NCBI RefSeq assembly: GCF_001510895.1 | Contig: NZ_LPWA01000079.1 | Location: forward strand, 62,001 to 126,000 | DNA length: 64,000 nt | Direction of reading: 5' to 3' | Source of the DNA: Mesorhizobium loti | Lineage (GTDB): Bacteria; Pseudomonadota; Alphaproteobacteria; Rhizobiales; Rhizobiaceae | Part shown: positions 8,510 through 17,896 of the stretch, piece by piece | Layout of the letters: every line of letters starts with the position of its first letter | How positions within the stretch are numbered: position 1 is the first letter of the stretch | Program-made: the position numbers and the translations under genes | Notes under the pieces: model-generated | The model's input: only the letters and a program-made list of their open reading frames with translations | Database searches by the model: none | What the model was told of the DNA's origin: nothing

Positions 8510-8887
8510 CTATTCTGCTTTGCCGCAATAGGCCTCGAGGCGGTAGCCGTCAGGGTCGATGACGAACGCCGCATAGTAGTTGTCGCCATAGGCGGCGCGC
8601 AGGCCAGGCTGGCCGTTGTCCTTGCCGCCCTCGCGCATGGCCGCCGCATGGAAGGCATCGACGCCGGCGCGTGTCGGCGCGGCGAAGCAGAAGTGCAGGC
8701 CGGAGTCGGTATCGGCCGGCACCGGGCGGCCGGCCTCATTGACCCAGAGCTCCACCGTTTTCGCGCCGTAGCCCAGCGACCCTGGGGACTCGCTCAGACA
8801 GGAATAGCCGAGCGGCTGCAGGGCGGCGTCGTAGAAGCGTTTCGAGGCGTTGCTGTCGCGGACGCCGATCGAGATATGGTCGAGCAT
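8510..8887 (-). CDS. VOC/glyoxalase-like protein
   Basis: A 125-residue single-domain VOC protein starting MLDHISIGVRDSNASKRFYDAAL, with a second half 'YYAAFVIDPDGYRLEAYCGK' that carries the usual metal-site Glu. The first His (LDH) and final Glu match the metal ligands of VOC dioxygenase/glyoxalase enzymes; substrate unknown. I chose the ATG at 8887 because GGAG lies seven bases upstream; the ATG at 8899 has no such site. The gene is followed by a hypothetical gene upstream on the same strand and may be in one transcript with it. Confidence 0.85.
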   Translation of the reverse strand: MLDHISIGVRDSNASKRFYDAALQPLGYSCLSESPGSLGYGAKTVELWVNEAGRPVPADTDSGLHFCFAAPTRAGVDAFHAAAMREGGKDNGQPGLRAAYGDNYYAAFVIDPDGYRLEAYCGKAE

Positions 8888-8919
8888 TGTTTTCTCCATG
8901 ATTACAGGTGGTTGATCGC

Positions 8920-9450
8920 TCAGGCTGGAGCGGAGCGGCGGGCGAGGAACTCGACCTCGATGCGCCAGGTCGCGCCGCCGTCATGCGAACGTTCGCCCAG
9001 CCAGCGGAACGAGTTCTCGGTGATGCGCGAAAAGCTCCAGCGCACCGAGGAGCCGGTGTCGTCGGCGCCGACCTGCACGATCGTGTCGCCTTCGGCGCGG
9101 CCGAGCTGGCGGCTGTAATACTGGTTGCGCGGATCGCTCCAGAAGATATGCCAGGCGTCCGCGCCGCGGTCGTAGACGCGCAGCGTCGTGCCGTAGAACG
9201 TCCAAGGCCCTAGCGAGGTCTGGGCACCAGTGTTCCGCGCGGGCAGGATCCACACGTCCTGGATCGCCTTGCCTTCCAGGACCCAGCCGAAATGCACCTC
9301 GCCGCGCCCGGTCAACCGGGTGCCGTCCTCCAGAGTGCGGGTGGCGTCGAAGGTCCACGCGCCGACAAATCGGCCATAGAGCTTCAGCTTTTCGGCGAGG
9401 TCCGGATCGGGGCCATCGCTGTGCAGGGCTTCGGCAAAAGTATCGGTCAT
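8920..9450 (-). CDS. Conserved hypothetical protein (DUF1579-like)
   Basis: A 176-residue soluble protein with beta-rich features: 'FVGAWTFDATRTLEDGTRLTGRGEVHFGWVLEG' spread over residues 29-60, then 'DAWHIFWSDPRNQYYSRQLGR' and 'ITENSFRWLGERSHDGGATWRIEVEF' toward the end (quoted in parts). This layout resembles lipocalin-like proteins of the DUF1579 kind, for which no enzyme activity is assigned. It is divergent from the AraC regulator across about 85 bases, so that regulator may control it. Confidence 0.7.
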   Translation of the reverse strand: MTDTFAEALHSDGPDPDLAEKLKLYGRFVGAWTFDATRTLEDGTRLTGRGEVHFGWVLEGKAIQDVWILPARNTGAQTSLGPWTFYGTTLRVYDRGADAWHIFWSDPRNQYYSRQLGRAEGDTIVQVGADDTGSSVRWSFSRITENSFRWLGERSHDGGATWRIEVEFLARRSAPA

Positions 9451-9535
9451 GGTTGCTGCCTCGTTTGTCAGGAGAGGGCGAGCAATAGGCGCAGGGCGGG
9501 GTTCTGCGCTTGGGAAAAATTGCTATCTTTCACCG

Positions 9536-10366
9536 GTGACAACGACAGCGAAAAACCTGGCGTCGGGTCGAGGCTGGCAGGTGTCCGACGTGATCTGCAC
9601 CGCCGGCGCCGGAGACAGGCCGTTCGAGGAACAGCACCGCAGCTTCTGCGTCGCCGCGGTGACGAGGGGCACGTTCCGCTATCGGACGAACCAAGGCACG
9701 GCGATGCTTGCGCCTGGCGCCATCCTGCTCGGTAATCCGGGCGCCTGCTACGAATGCGGGCATGAGCATGGCGCGGGCGACCGCTGCCTGTCCTTTCATT
9801 TTGCCCCGGACTATATGGAGCGCGTCGTCGCCGATATGCCTGGCGCGAAGCGGCTTGGCTTCACCGGTCCGCGCCTGCCGCCCTTGCCGGCGCTGGCGCC
9901 GTTGCTGGCGCAGGCGGAGGCGGCCCGGGAAACGGGCGATAGGGAAGCGTTCGAGGAGATCGGGCTGCGCATTGCCGGCGCGGTGGTCGCGGCTGGGGCC
10001 GATTATTCCAGGTCCGACCGGACGCCCAGCCGCCGCGACCAGAAACGCGTCGCCGAGGCGGTGCGGCTGATCGAGCTCAACGCCGAACAGCCATTGTCAC
10101 TGACCGAGCTTGCCGACGGTACGGCGACCAGTCCGTATCATTTCCTCCGCACATTCCGGCACGTCGCCGGCATGACCCCTTATCAGTTCCTGTTAAGGAC
10201 GAGGCTGCACCGCGCCGCGGTACGCCTGCGCGCGTCGGACGATGCGATCTCGACGATCGCCTTCGACGCCGGTTTCAACGATCTGTCGACCTTCAATCGC
10301 CGGTTCCGGCGCGAGATGGGCGTGACGCCCGGCGCCTATCGTGTCGGGCGACCGGGTGCCCGGTAG
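9536..10366 (+). CDS. AraC-family transcription regulator
   Basis: A regulator of about 276 residues with an N-terminal cupin-like sensing domain ('HRSFCVAAVTRGTFRYR', 'GNPGACYECGHEHGAGDRCLSF') and two C-terminal helix-turn-helices ('LSLTELADGTATSPYHFLRTF' and 'AISTIAFDAGFNDLSTFNRRF', shown separately), ending with the family signature 'GVTPGAYR'. The GTG at 9536 was preferred because the longer alternative (ATG at 9449) would overlap the divergent gene and adds a low-complexity leader. The Cys/His cluster CYECGHEH in the sensor is worth noting as a possible metal or redox site. Confidence 0.85.
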   Translation: MTTTAKNLASGRGWQVSDVICTAGAGDRPFEEQHRSFCVAAVTRGTFRYRTNQGTAMLAPGAILLGNPGACYECGHEHGAGDRCLSFHFAPDYMERVVADMPGAKRLGFTGPRLPPLPALAPLLAQAEAARETGDREAFEEIGLRIAGAVVAAGADYSRSDRTPSRRDQKRVAEAVRLIELNAEQPLSLTELADGTATSPYHFLRTFRHVAGMTPYQFLLRTRLHRAAVRLRASDDAISTIAFDAGFNDLSTFNRRFRREMGVTPGAYRVGRPGAR

Positions 10367-10383
10367 AGCGGATGTATTTCACT

Positions 10384-11397
10384 TCATCCCCTGAAGGCGT
10401 AAATCGCGCCTCCGGCGTCATCGGATACCAGGACGGAACCGTCCGGCGCTTCCTTGACGTCCACGGGCCGGCCGACGCCTCTGGCGAAAGTCGTCGCCGA
10501 GACTGGACGGCCACCCTGGAAGCGCACGCGCACGACCTGGCGGCCGACTGGAATCGACCTGTTCCAACTGCCGTGCTCGGCGACCAGAGCGTCGCCGCCG
10601 AGGCTGCGGAAGAAATGGATACCCAGCGTTGCCACATGCGCCTGGAAGTCCAAAGCGGGCGGAATCTGCTGCGCGGGCGGTCGCGTGTTCTCAAATCCTT
10701 TGAGCCTGATTCCGCCTCCGAAATAGGGAAAGCCGTAGAAGCCGCCGAGCCGGAGCTCATTCAACTCGTCAGGCGGGATATTGTCGCCCATTCGGTCAGC
10801 GCCGTTGTCGGTGAAGAACATGGCGCCGTTGTGCCAGTCGAAACCGACCGAGTTGCGCACGCCCCAGGCGACGCGCCGAAGGTCGGATCCGTCCTGCTTC
10901 ATGCTGACGATGGTGCCTTGCATCCCGCGCGGTTGGCAAATATTGCAGGGCGATCCCAGCGAGACATAGAGCCGGGAATCGGGGCCGACGCCGATATAGC
11001 GCAAACTATGGACCCCCGAATTCGCTAACCCTTGGCGAATGTTGCGCCTGCCGCTCAGGGCGCCCCCCGGCCCGATATCGAACGCGGTCACGCTATTTCT
11101 CGAGGCTACGAACAGACGATTGCCGGTGCATGCAACACCGTTTGGAGCTGAAAATCCGGAGGCGACCGGTCGGGCGCGACCGCCAGACACCGGCAAGGCA
11201 TAGACCGAGGAGCCTTTGGTTCCGACGAACAGCATGTCGCCGCAGACCGCCATTTCGCGCGCGGCGGGAACGCGGGCAAGAAGCGCGGCCTGCGCCGGGT
11301 TGAAGGCCACGCTGGAGGTGGCTGTGGCGACAGCGGCGAAAGCGAGAAAACCGATTCTGACAGAGAGCAATCCGGCTGTGAGGGAAAAGACTTTCAT
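10384..11397 (-). CDS. Exported PQQ-type sugar dehydrogenase-like beta-propeller
   Basis: A 337-residue protein with a signal peptide (MKVFSLTAGLLSV, then an Ala-rich core ending AQA). The body is a beta-propeller of the glucose/sorbosone dehydrogenase family, with 'YVSLGSPCNICQPRG', 'RNSVGFDWHNGAMFFTDNG', 'YGFPYFGGG' and 'VAEHGSWNRS', which are typical of soluble PQQ-dependent aldose dehydrogenases. It would oxidise a sugar in the periplasm. The start at 11397 is supported by a CGGAGGG site five bases upstream. It converges on the AraC gene with only 17 bases between stops. Confidence 0.85.
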   Translation of the reverse strand: MKVFSLTAGLLSVRIGFLAFAAVATATSSVAFNPAQAALLARVPAAREMAVCGDMLFVGTKGSSVYALPVSGGRARPVASGFSAPNGVACTGNRLFVASRNSVTAFDIGPGGALSGRRNIRQGLANSGVHSLRYIGVGPDSRLYVSLGSPCNICQPRGMQGTIVSMKQDGSDLRRVAWGVRNSVGFDWHNGAMFFTDNGADRMGDNIPPDELNELRLGGFYGFPYFGGGIRLKGFENTRPPAQQIPPALDFQAHVATLGIHFFRSLGGDALVAEHGSWNRSIPVGRQVVRVRFQGGRPVSATTFARGVGRPVDVKEAPDGSVLVSDDAGGAIYAFRG

Positions 11398-11614
11398 CGG
11401 CCCTCCGAACATAAGCAGAGTCTGCCGGAGGGAATTGGAGCGGCCCATTCTCGTTTCAAGTCGAAGCCAAGGCTCACGGTGAAGTCGTGTTTCGAATTCA
11501 TCGGCTGGCTCGGCGGCAGTCGGGAGGACGTGCCCGACCGCCGAGGCTCCTTCGATCTGCCATGTTCGACCCGTACAGGGCAGACGACGATACGCCGGCT
11601 AGGCTTTGCCGCTA

Positions 11615-12235
11615 TCAGTCCGACGTCGGCCCGCACCAGCCAGGTAGATAGTTCGCATCCTCGCTTTTGGCGAGGGCGAGGGCTCGCTTCATCGCCTTGT
11701 CGAAGCTTTTCGCCACGGCATCCCTGTCGATGCGCCGCCGCAGGAAATCCGCCCACAGGAACTCGCTGAAGGGCGTCGTGTCCTTGGCGAAGCCGCCTTG
11801 CCTGCGCAATTCGCCGGCGAGGCTGCGGTAGGGGTCGTCGACAAGGTCGGCCATGCTCTTGGGCAGCGCGTCATAGTCGCGCCGCCTGCCATGCTCGTCG
11901 AACGGATGCATCCAGCCGCGATTGTCGAGCACGGTGAGAAAGGCGTCCTTGTCGAGCTTCGACAGGTCGCTTGTCACTGTCACCAGCACGTCCTTGACGC
12001 CTTCCTCGAGCAAGGCGCGGGCCATGTGGTGATGGTCGACGACATAGTTGCGCTTCTTCGGACCGAGCACCACGGGCACCATGTGGCGGCCGAGGAACGT
12101 GCCCGTTTCCTTGTCGCTCCGCGCGCGGATCATCTGGCGTTTCAGCTCCACCTCGCGCATGCCGACTGTAATCTGCGTCGGCCGCAATTCCTTGACGGCG
12201 ACCGGAGTAACGATGGGTTCGCGCGGGCTCATCAT
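11615..12235 (-). CDS. ParB-like nuclease-domain protein (ParBc_2)
   Basis: A 206-residue protein matching the putative ParB-like family PF08857: 'PTQITVGMREVELKR' near residue 19, 'VVDHHHMARALLEEG' near 66 and 'NRGWMHPFDEHGRRRDYDALP' (given in two pieces in the protein, residues 103-123) before a helical end 'FLWADFLRRR'. The triple His is the likely active or metal site. These proteins are not chromosome partition factors; their role is unknown. The ATG overlaps the sulP stop by four bases, so the two are coupled, which suggests a link to anion transport. Confidence 0.85.
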   Translation of the reverse strand: MMSPREPIVTPVAVKELRPTQITVGMREVELKRQMIRARSDKETGTFLGRHMVPVVLGPKKRNYVVDHHHMARALLEEGVKDVLVTVTSDLSKLDKDAFLTVLDNRGWMHPFDEHGRRRDYDALPKSMADLVDDPYRSLAGELRRQGGFAKDTTPFSEFLWADFLRRRIDRDAVAKSFDKAMKRALALAKSEDANYLPGWCGPTSD

Positions 12236-14007
12236 TTTACGTCGTCCTGCTGTTGGCGTTGTCCTGGGCCAAGCGCCCTGACGGCGGCATCGACACTGTG
12301 GAAAATCCGCTGCGTGCCGACAATTTCGACGATGCCGAACCGGTTCAGCGCCGCCTGGGCGCGCAGCGATTCCATGCGCGCTATGGCAAAGACCGCGCCT
12401 TTGTCGCGGCAATGGCGGATGGTATCGATCAGCGCCTGGGCGGCGGTGTAGTCGATCTCGACGATGTTGCTGGCCTCCAGAACCACCAGCTTCACGTCTT
12501 CGGTCCTGGCCTCGATAAGGTCGCGCAGGCCGCGCTTGAAGCGGTCGGCGTTGACGAAGGAAAGCGGCGCCTGGAACGCCGCTACCAGTACTCCGGGGTG
12601 CCGCTCGCCCGGGCTGGAGCCGCTCGGTGGCCACCAGACCGACGTGCCCGGCACCTGCGCCAGCTCGATCGGCTCCGTGCGCGTCGAGCCCCAGATGCCG
12701 TGCAGCAGCGACAGGCCGATGCCGATCGCAACACCGGTTTCGATCGGCAGGACGACGATGGCGATCATGGTGATCAGGATCAGCGCGAACTCGACCGGCG
12801 CCTGGCGATAGACTTTGGCGAACACCTGCCAGCGCAGGATATGCTGGGCGACGAACATCAGCACGCCGGCAAGGGCGGCCTGTGGCACGTTGGCGAGCAG
12901 GCCGCCGCCGAAGGCGCCGAGTGCCAGCACGATGGCCGCGGCAATCAGTCCGGACAGTTGCGAGCGGCCTCCGGTCTGGGCGACGATGGCGGTGCGCGGC
13001 GGGCTGGAGTTCACGGCAAAGGCGCCGAACAGGCCGGCCACGATGCTGCCTGCGCCGACGCCGGCGAAGTCGCGGTTGATGTCGGGCGCCTCACCATCCT
13101 GCGGCGCGAAGGAGCGGCTGGTGGCCGCCGTCTGCACCATGACAACGATGGTGATCAGCAGCGCGAGCGGGACAAGCGCCTGCGCATCCCGGAAGTCGAC
13201 GGTCGGCACGCCGGGCGCCGGAAGCCCGTTGGGCAAGGCGCCGAGCACTTCGACGCCCCGGTTCTTCAGGTCGAAGAGGATGACGGCGAGGGTCGCCAGA
13301 ACCATGCCGATCAAGGCGGCCGGGATTCGGGCGCTGATACGCTCCGAGGCGAAGACGAGAATGAACACGCCAAACCCGATCACCAGGCTCCACGGATTGA
13401 TGAGTTGGAGATTGGCGGCGATCTCGCCGACACGCCGCAGCGTCTCGCCGCTTTCCGGCGGCAGGCCGAGCAGACCTGGCAGTTGCGAGACGATGATGTG
13501 GACGGAAATGCCGGCGAGGAACCCGGTCGTGACCGGCACGGACAGGAGATCGGCGATCCAGCCGAGGCGGAAAATGCCGCTGAGCGCCACCAGCAGCCCA
13601 ACCATCAGCGCCAGCATGGCCGCCAATGCCAGGTAGTGCGGCGAGCCGGATGTCGCGATCAAGGCGAGGCCGCCGGCAAAGAGCGGTGTGATCGTCGAAT
13701 CCGCCCCGACCGAAAGGTGGCGATTGGCGCCGAAGAGGGCGAACGCCACGGATCCGGCAACGAAGGCGAACAAGCCGATCTCCGGCTGAAAGCCGCCGAG
13801 CCTGGCCGTCGCCATCTGTTCGGGAATGGCGATAGCCGCCAGCGTGATGCCCGCAGCCAGATCGCCGTTGAGGTCCTTCGCCGTCCAACCGCTCAGCCCC
13901 CGCAGAGGCAGCCACGAGGTCCAGCTCATCCTGCTTGCTGTTTCCGCCCGAGGAAGACGATCCATGGCCGACCTTGCCACTTTGGCGGCGAAATCGACCT
14001 TGGCCAT
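12232..14007 (-). CDS. SulP-family anion transporter with STAS domain
   Basis: A 591-residue SLC26/SulP transporter. The membrane domain (about residues 45-435) begins 'DLNGDLAAGITLAAIAIPEQMA' with the family Pro/Glu pattern, and contains 'SVGADSTITPLF' and 'VNSSPPRTAIVAQTGGRSQL'. A cytoplasmic STAS domain follows (about 475-580) with 'VNADRFKRGLRDL' and 'LEASNIVEIDYTAAQAL'. Substrates of the family include sulfate, bicarbonate and C4-dicarboxylates; the sequence alone does not decide. It is coupled to the ParB-like gene and divergent from gyrA. Confidence 0.93.
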   Translation of the reverse strand: MAKVDFAAKVARSAMDRLPRAETASRMSWTSWLPLRGLSGWTAKDLNGDLAAGITLAAIAIPEQMATARLGGFQPEIGLFAFVAGSVAFALFGANRHLSVGADSTITPLFAGGLALIATSGSPHYLALAAMLALMVGLLVALSGIFRLGWIADLLSVPVTTGFLAGISVHIIVSQLPGLLGLPPESGETLRRVGEIAANLQLINPWSLVIGFGVFILVFASERISARIPAALIGMVLATLAVILFDLKNRGVEVLGALPNGLPAPGVPTVDFRDAQALVPLALLITIVVMVQTAATSRSFAPQDGEAPDINRDFAGVGAGSIVAGLFGAFAVNSSPPRTAIVAQTGGRSQLSGLIAAAIVLALGAFGGGLLANVPQAALAGVLMFVAQHILRWQVFAKVYRQAPVEFALILITMIAIVVLPIETGVAIGIGLSLLHGIWGSTRTEPIELAQVPGTSVWWPPSGSSPGERHPGVLVAAFQAPLSFVNADRFKRGLRDLIEARTEDVKLVVLEASNIVEIDYTAAQALIDTIRHCRDKGAVFAIARMESLRAQAALNRFGIVEIVGTQRIFHSVDAAVRALGPGQRQQQDDVK

Positions 14008-14075
14008 ATCGTCGCAATCAGCGGTATCCTTTTGAAATTACCACCGAAATTGTCTCTGGAAAAGTGTCGCCGCCA

Positions 14076-14103
14076 TTGGAGTTTCAGGCCGCGTTCCTAT
14101 ATA
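14076..14103 (+). promoter_or_regulatory. Possible gyrA promoter
   Basis: TTGGAG at 14076-14081, a 16-base spacer and TATATA at 14098-14103 would start transcription about 30 bases before the TTG start codon. This is a visual match only. Confidence 0.4.
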
Positions 14104-14139
14104 AGCGGTGAGTGATTCCCGACAGGATTGTGACCTGAC

Positions 14140-16935
14140 TTGACCGACCAGAAGACACCGCGCGGGCCGGAGGGCGGCCCCACCGGCATCGAGCCGATTT
14201 CGATCATCGAGGAGATGCAGCGCTCCTATCTCGATTACGCGATGAGCGTGATCGTCAGCCGTGCGTTGCCCGACGTGCGCGACGGCCTGAAGCCGGTGCA
14301 TCGCCGTATCCTCTACGCCTCGCATGAGAGCGGCTATCACTGGAACCGCAAATATGTGAAATCGGCGCGCCCGGTCGCCGACGTGATGGGTAAATACCAT
14401 CCGCATGGCGACGCTTCGATCTATGACGCGCTGGTGCGCATGGCGCAGGACTGGTCGCTGCGCGTGCCGCTGATCGACGGTCAGGGCAATTTCGGCTCGA
14501 TCGACGGCGATCCGCCGGCGGCGATGCGCTACACCGAGTCGCGCCTGACCAAGGTCGCGCATGAATTGCTGGAGGATATCGACAAGGAAACCGTCGATTT
14601 CCAGGACACTTACGACGCTTCAGGCAGCGAGCCGCGCGTGCTGCCGGCCCGCTTCCCGAACCTGCTCGTCAACGGCTCGGGCGGTATTGCCGTGGGCATG
14701 GCAACCAACATTCCGCCCCACAATCTGGCCGAGGTTTGCAACGGCGCCATCGCCATCATCGACAATCCGGCCATCGACCTGCCGTCGCTGATGGAAATCG
14801 TGCCCGGTCCGGATTTTCCGACCGGCGGCATCGTGCTCGGTCGCTCCGGCATCTACAACGCCTATTCGACCGGCCGCGGCTCGATCGTCATGCGCGGCCG
14901 CGTCAATATCGAGGCGCGCGGCAACGACCGTGAATCGATCGTCGTCACCGAGATTCCCTATCAGGTGAACAAGGCGGCGATGATCGAGAAGATGGCCGAG
15001 CTGGTGCGCGAGAAGCGCATCGAGGGCATCTCCGACATTCGCGACGAGAGCGACCGCCAGGGCTACCGCGTCGTCATCGAATTGAAGCGCGAGGCCGTCG
15101 CCGACGTCATCCTTAACCAGCTCTACCGCTTCACGCCGCTGCAGACCTCCTTCGGTGCCAATATGGTGGCGCTGAACGGCGGCAAGCCGGAGGTGCTGAC
15201 GCTGATCGACATGCTGAAGGCCTTTGTCGGCTTCCGCGAGGAGGTGATCAGCCGGCGCACGAAGTACCTTTTGCGGAAGGCTCGTGAGAGGGCTCACGTG
15301 CTGGTCGGTCTCGCGATCGCTGTCGCCAATATCGACGAGGTGATCAAGCTGATCCGCACGGCGCCCGATCCGCAGACGGCGCGCGAGCAGTTGATGGAAC
15401 GGCGCTGGCCCTCCCACGACGTCGCGCCGCTGATCCAACTGATCGACGATCCGCGCCACCGCATCAACGAGGACGGCACCTACAACCTCTCCGAGGAGCA
15501 GGCCCGCGCCATCCTGGATCTGCGCCTGCAGCGCCTGACCGCGCTCGGCCGCGACGAGATCGCCGACGAGCTGAACAAGATCGGCGCCGAAATCGTTGAT
15601 TATCTTGATATTTTGTCTTCCCGCGCGCGTATCCAGCAGATCGTCAAGGACGAGCTGATCGCCGTCCGCGACGAGTTCGGAACGCCGCGCCGCACCGAGC
15701 TCACCGAGGGCGGGGCGGACATGGAGGACGAGGACCTGATCCAGCGCGAGGACATGGTCGTCACGGTCAGCCATTCCGGCTACATCAAGCGCGTGCCGCT
15801 GTCGCTCTACCGGGCGCAGCGCCGCGGCGGCAAGGGCCGCTCCGGCATGTCGACCAAGGAAGAGGATTTCGTCACCCGCCTGTTCGTGGCCAACACGCAT
15901 ACGCCGGTGCTGTTCTTCTCCTCGCGCGGCATTGTCTACAAGGAAAAGGTGTGGCGGCTGCCGGTTGGCAACCCGCAGTCGCGCGGCAAGGCGCTGATCA
16001 ACATGCTGCCGCTCGAGCAGGGCGAGCGCATCACCACCATCATGCCGCTGCCCGAGGACGAGACGAGCTGGGGCGAGCTCGACGTGATGTTCGCCACCAC
16101 GCGCGGCACGGTGCGCCGCAACAAGCTGTCCGACTTTGTCCAGGTCAACCGAAACGGCAAGATCGCGATGAAGCTGGAGGAAGAGGGCGACGAGATCCTC
16201 GGCGTCGAGACCTGCACCGACAATGACGACGTGCTTTTGACGGCGAATTCCGGCCAATGCATCCGCTTCTCGGTTGGCGACGTGCGCGTCTTCCAGAGCC
16301 GCAACTCCGTCGGCGTGCGCGGTATTGCCATGGCCGACACCGACCGCGTGATCTCGATGTCCATCATCGAGCACGTCGACGCTTCACCCGCCGAGCGCGC
16401 AGCCTATCTCAAGCGCGCGGCCGCCGAGCGCCGGCTTGCCGCTGGTGGCGCTCCCGGCGAGGAGGAAGAAATTGCGCTGACCAATGAAGAGATCGGCGAA
16501 GAGGCCGAGCTTGCCGATGAGCGCTACGAATTCCTCAAGGCGCATGAGCAGCTTGTGCTGACGGTGACCGAATATGGCTACGGCAAGCGTTCGTCGTCCT
16601 ACGATTTCCGCCTGACGGGGCGTGGCGGCAAGGGCATCCGCGCCACCGACGTCTCGAAAGTGGCCGAGATCGGACGGCTGGTGGCGACCTTCCCGATCGG
16701 CAATGACGATCAGATCATGCTGGTTTCGGACGGCGGCACGGTCATCCGCGTGCCGGTCGAAGGCATTCGTTTCGCCAGCCGCGCCACCAAGGGCGTGACC
16801 ATCTTCAACACGGCCGAAGGTGAGAAAGTTGTGTCGGTGGAGCGGATTTCGGAGCCGCAGTCGGACGAGGAAGCCGATGAGGCATCGTCAGGCGAGGCGG
16901 GCATCGAAGATCAGGGCCACGGGAGCCCCGAATAA
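14140..16935 (+). CDS. gyrA: DNA gyrase subunit A
   Basis: A 931-residue GyrA that introduces negative supercoils with GyrB. It starts at TTG (reads MTDQKTPRG); no in-frame ATG lies closer. The breakage domain has the catalytic Tyr131 in AAMRYTE, the GyrA box QRRGGKG begins the C-terminal beta-pinwheel, and an acidic insert '[18 protein letters not shown]' near residue 772 is usual in alphaproteobacteria. In the quinolone-resistance region the residue equivalent to E. coli Ser83 is Ala92 (GDASIYD), with Asp96 retained; Ala at this place gives intrinsic tolerance to older quinolones. Confidence 0.97.
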   Translation: MTDQKTPRGPEGGPTGIEPISIIEEMQRSYLDYAMSVIVSRALPDVRDGLKPVHRRILYASHESGYHWNRKYVKSARPVADVMGKYHPHGDASIYDALVRMAQDWSLRVPLIDGQGNFGSIDGDPPAAMRYTESRLTKVAHELLEDIDKETVDFQDTYDASGSEPRVLPARFPNLLVNGSGGIAVGMATNIPPHNLAEVCNGAIAIIDNPAIDLPSLMEIVPGPDFPTGGIVLGRSGIYNAYSTGRGSIVMRGRVNIEARGNDRESIVVTEIPYQVNKAAMIEKMAELVREKRIEGISDIRDESDRQGYRVVIELKREAVADVILNQLYRFTPLQTSFGANMVALNGGKPEVLTLIDMLKAFVGFREEVISRRTKYLLRKARERAHVLVGLAIAVANIDEVIKLIRTAPDPQTAREQLMERRWPSHDVAPLIQLIDDPRHRINEDGTYNLSEEQARAILDLRLQRLTALGRDEIADELNKIGAEIVDYLDILSSRARIQQIVKDELIAVRDEFGTPRRTELTEGGADMEDEDLIQREDMVVTVSHSGYIKRVPLSLYRAQRRGGKGRSGMSTKEEDFVTRLFVANTHTPVLFFSSRGIVYKEKVWRLPVGNPQSRGKALINMLPLEQGERITTIMPLPEDETSWGELDVMFATTRGTVRRNKLSDFVQVNRNGKIAMKLEEEGDEILGVETCTDNDDVLLTANSGQCIRFSVGDVRVFQSRNSVGVRGIAMADTDRVISMSIIEHVDASPAERAAYLKRAAAERRLAAGGAPGEEEEIALTNEEIGEEAELADERYEFLKAHEQLVLTVTEYGYGKRSSSYDFRLTGRGGKGIRATDVSKVAEIGRLVATFPIGNDDQIMLVSDGGTVIRVPVEGIRFASRATKGVTIFNTAEGEKVVSVERISEPQSDEEADEASSGEAGIEDQGHGSPE

Positions 16936-16940
16936 GCGTC

Positions 16941-16958
16941 ACCGGCCTTAGGGCCGGT
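16941..16958. terminator. Hairpin between gyrA and a convergent small gene
   Basis: ACCGGCC and GGCCGGT pair perfectly around TTAG, directly after the gyrA stop and before the stop of the convergent 50-residue gene. It probably acts on both strands. No T run follows. Confidence 0.55.
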
Positions 16959-16975
16959 GCGGTCGCTGCTGGGAA

Positions 16976-17128
16976 TCAGAAGTGACGGTAGGGCTTGCGG
17001 GCAACGAAGCCATCGAGCCGCTTGGTGTTGGCCTTGACGCGCACCCGCGCTGCCTCCTGATGTAGCCCGAATGCGGTTGCAATCAGCATTACGATGGTCA
17101 TCGCAGTGGCAAGCATGTAGATCAGCAT
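16976..17128 (-). CDS. 50-residue single-pass membrane protein
   Basis: An open frame of 51 codons with a good ribosome site (GGAGA eight bases before the ATG). The product starts MLIYMLATAMTIVMLIATA, a clear transmembrane helix, continues GLHQEAARVRVKANTKRLDG and ends ARKPYRHF: one hydrophobic N-terminal helix followed by a basic cytoplasmic tail of about 28 residues. The strong site, sensible start and hydrophobic/basic split support a real gene. I know no named family; small proteins of this form often tune membrane enzymes. It lies between gyrA (convergent) and coaD (divergent). Confidence 0.6.
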   Translation of the reverse strand: MLIYMLATAMTIVMLIATAFGLHQEAARVRVKANTKRLDGFVARKPYRHF

Positions 17129-17321
17129 TTGCGTGTTCTCCTGCTTTTCATAACGATAAGATGGGGTTTTGGTTTCATCTCCTGAAGCGGCAACCTAGTG
17201 AACGCTGCGTGAAGTGTTCGTGATTGTCGCATTCATCTGTCGTTCATGTCCGTGAAAAGGTTCACGAGCGGGCACCTCAATGGGATTTGCCTTTGTCTGA
17301 GAGGCTCGCTAGAAGCCTGCC

Positions 17322-17822
17322 ATGACCGAACGCACCGCCCTTTACGCCGGCTCCTTCGACCCGCTCACCAATGGCCATCTCGATGTCTTGAAGGCATCGC
17401 TGGCGGTGGCCGACACGGTCTACGCGGCAATCGGCATCCATCCCGGCAAGACGCCGCTGTTTTCCTTCGAGGAACGCGTGAAGCTGATCGAGGCCGCGAC
17501 CAAGGCGGAGTTCGGCCGCGATAGTGATCGCATCAAGGTCGTTGCCTTTGATGGCCTCGTCATCGACGCCGGCAGGAAGCACGGCGCCTCGATCATCATC
17601 CGCGGCCTGCGCGACGGCACCGACCTCGACTACGAGATGCAGATGGCCGGCATGAACGAGACCATGGCGCCGGAGCTGCAGACAGTTTTCCTGCCGGCCA
17701 GCCCCTCGGTGCGCACCATTACCGCCACACTTGTGCGCCAGATTGCATCGATGGGCGGCGACATCCGCCCGTTCGTGCCGGCGGCCGTTGCCGGCGCGCT
17801 CACCGCCAAATTCGCGAAATAG
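17322..17822 (+). CDS. coaD: Phosphopantetheine adenylyltransferase
   Basis: A 166-residue PPAT, the fourth step of coenzyme A synthesis (4'-phosphopantetheine + ATP to dephospho-CoA). The nucleotidyltransferase T/HxGH motif is TNGH at residues 16-19 in '[16 protein letters not shown]'. The substrate loop '[21 protein letters not shown]' (read in two parts) is family-typical, and the C-terminal '[15 protein letters not shown]' stands in for the ISSSxVR motif. Length is normal. It begins a run of same-strand genes through tgt, although a palindromic repeat separates it from the cyclophilins. Confidence 0.97.
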   Translation: MTERTALYAGSFDPLTNGHLDVLKASLAVADTVYAAIGIHPGKTPLFSFEERVKLIEAATKAEFGRDSDRIKVVAFDGLVIDAGRKHGASIIIRGLRDGTDLDYEMQMAGMNETMAPELQTVFLPASPSVRTITATLVRQIASMGGDIRPFVPAAVAGALTAKFAK

Positions 17823-17870
17823 TGCATGTCGCCCAAAAGTGGATGCCGGTTTTGGGATAACGACATGCAC
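17822..17870. repeat. Rhizobial palindromic intergenic repeat, copy A
   Basis: GTGCATGTCG and CGACATGCAC form a perfect outer stem of ten pairs, and CCCAAAA/TTTTGGG form an inner stem. The element abuts the coaD stop codon, sharing one base. A diverged copy lies at 58523-58567, in the opposite orientation, with a compensating change in the outer stem. Confidence 0.8.
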
Positions 17871-17896
17871 CCAAACAAAGACTTTCGGAGAACACC

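Noticed and set aside
8887..8899. Longer start for the VOC protein
   Set aside because: The upstream ATG has no ribosome site, and GGAG lies exactly before the inner ATG.
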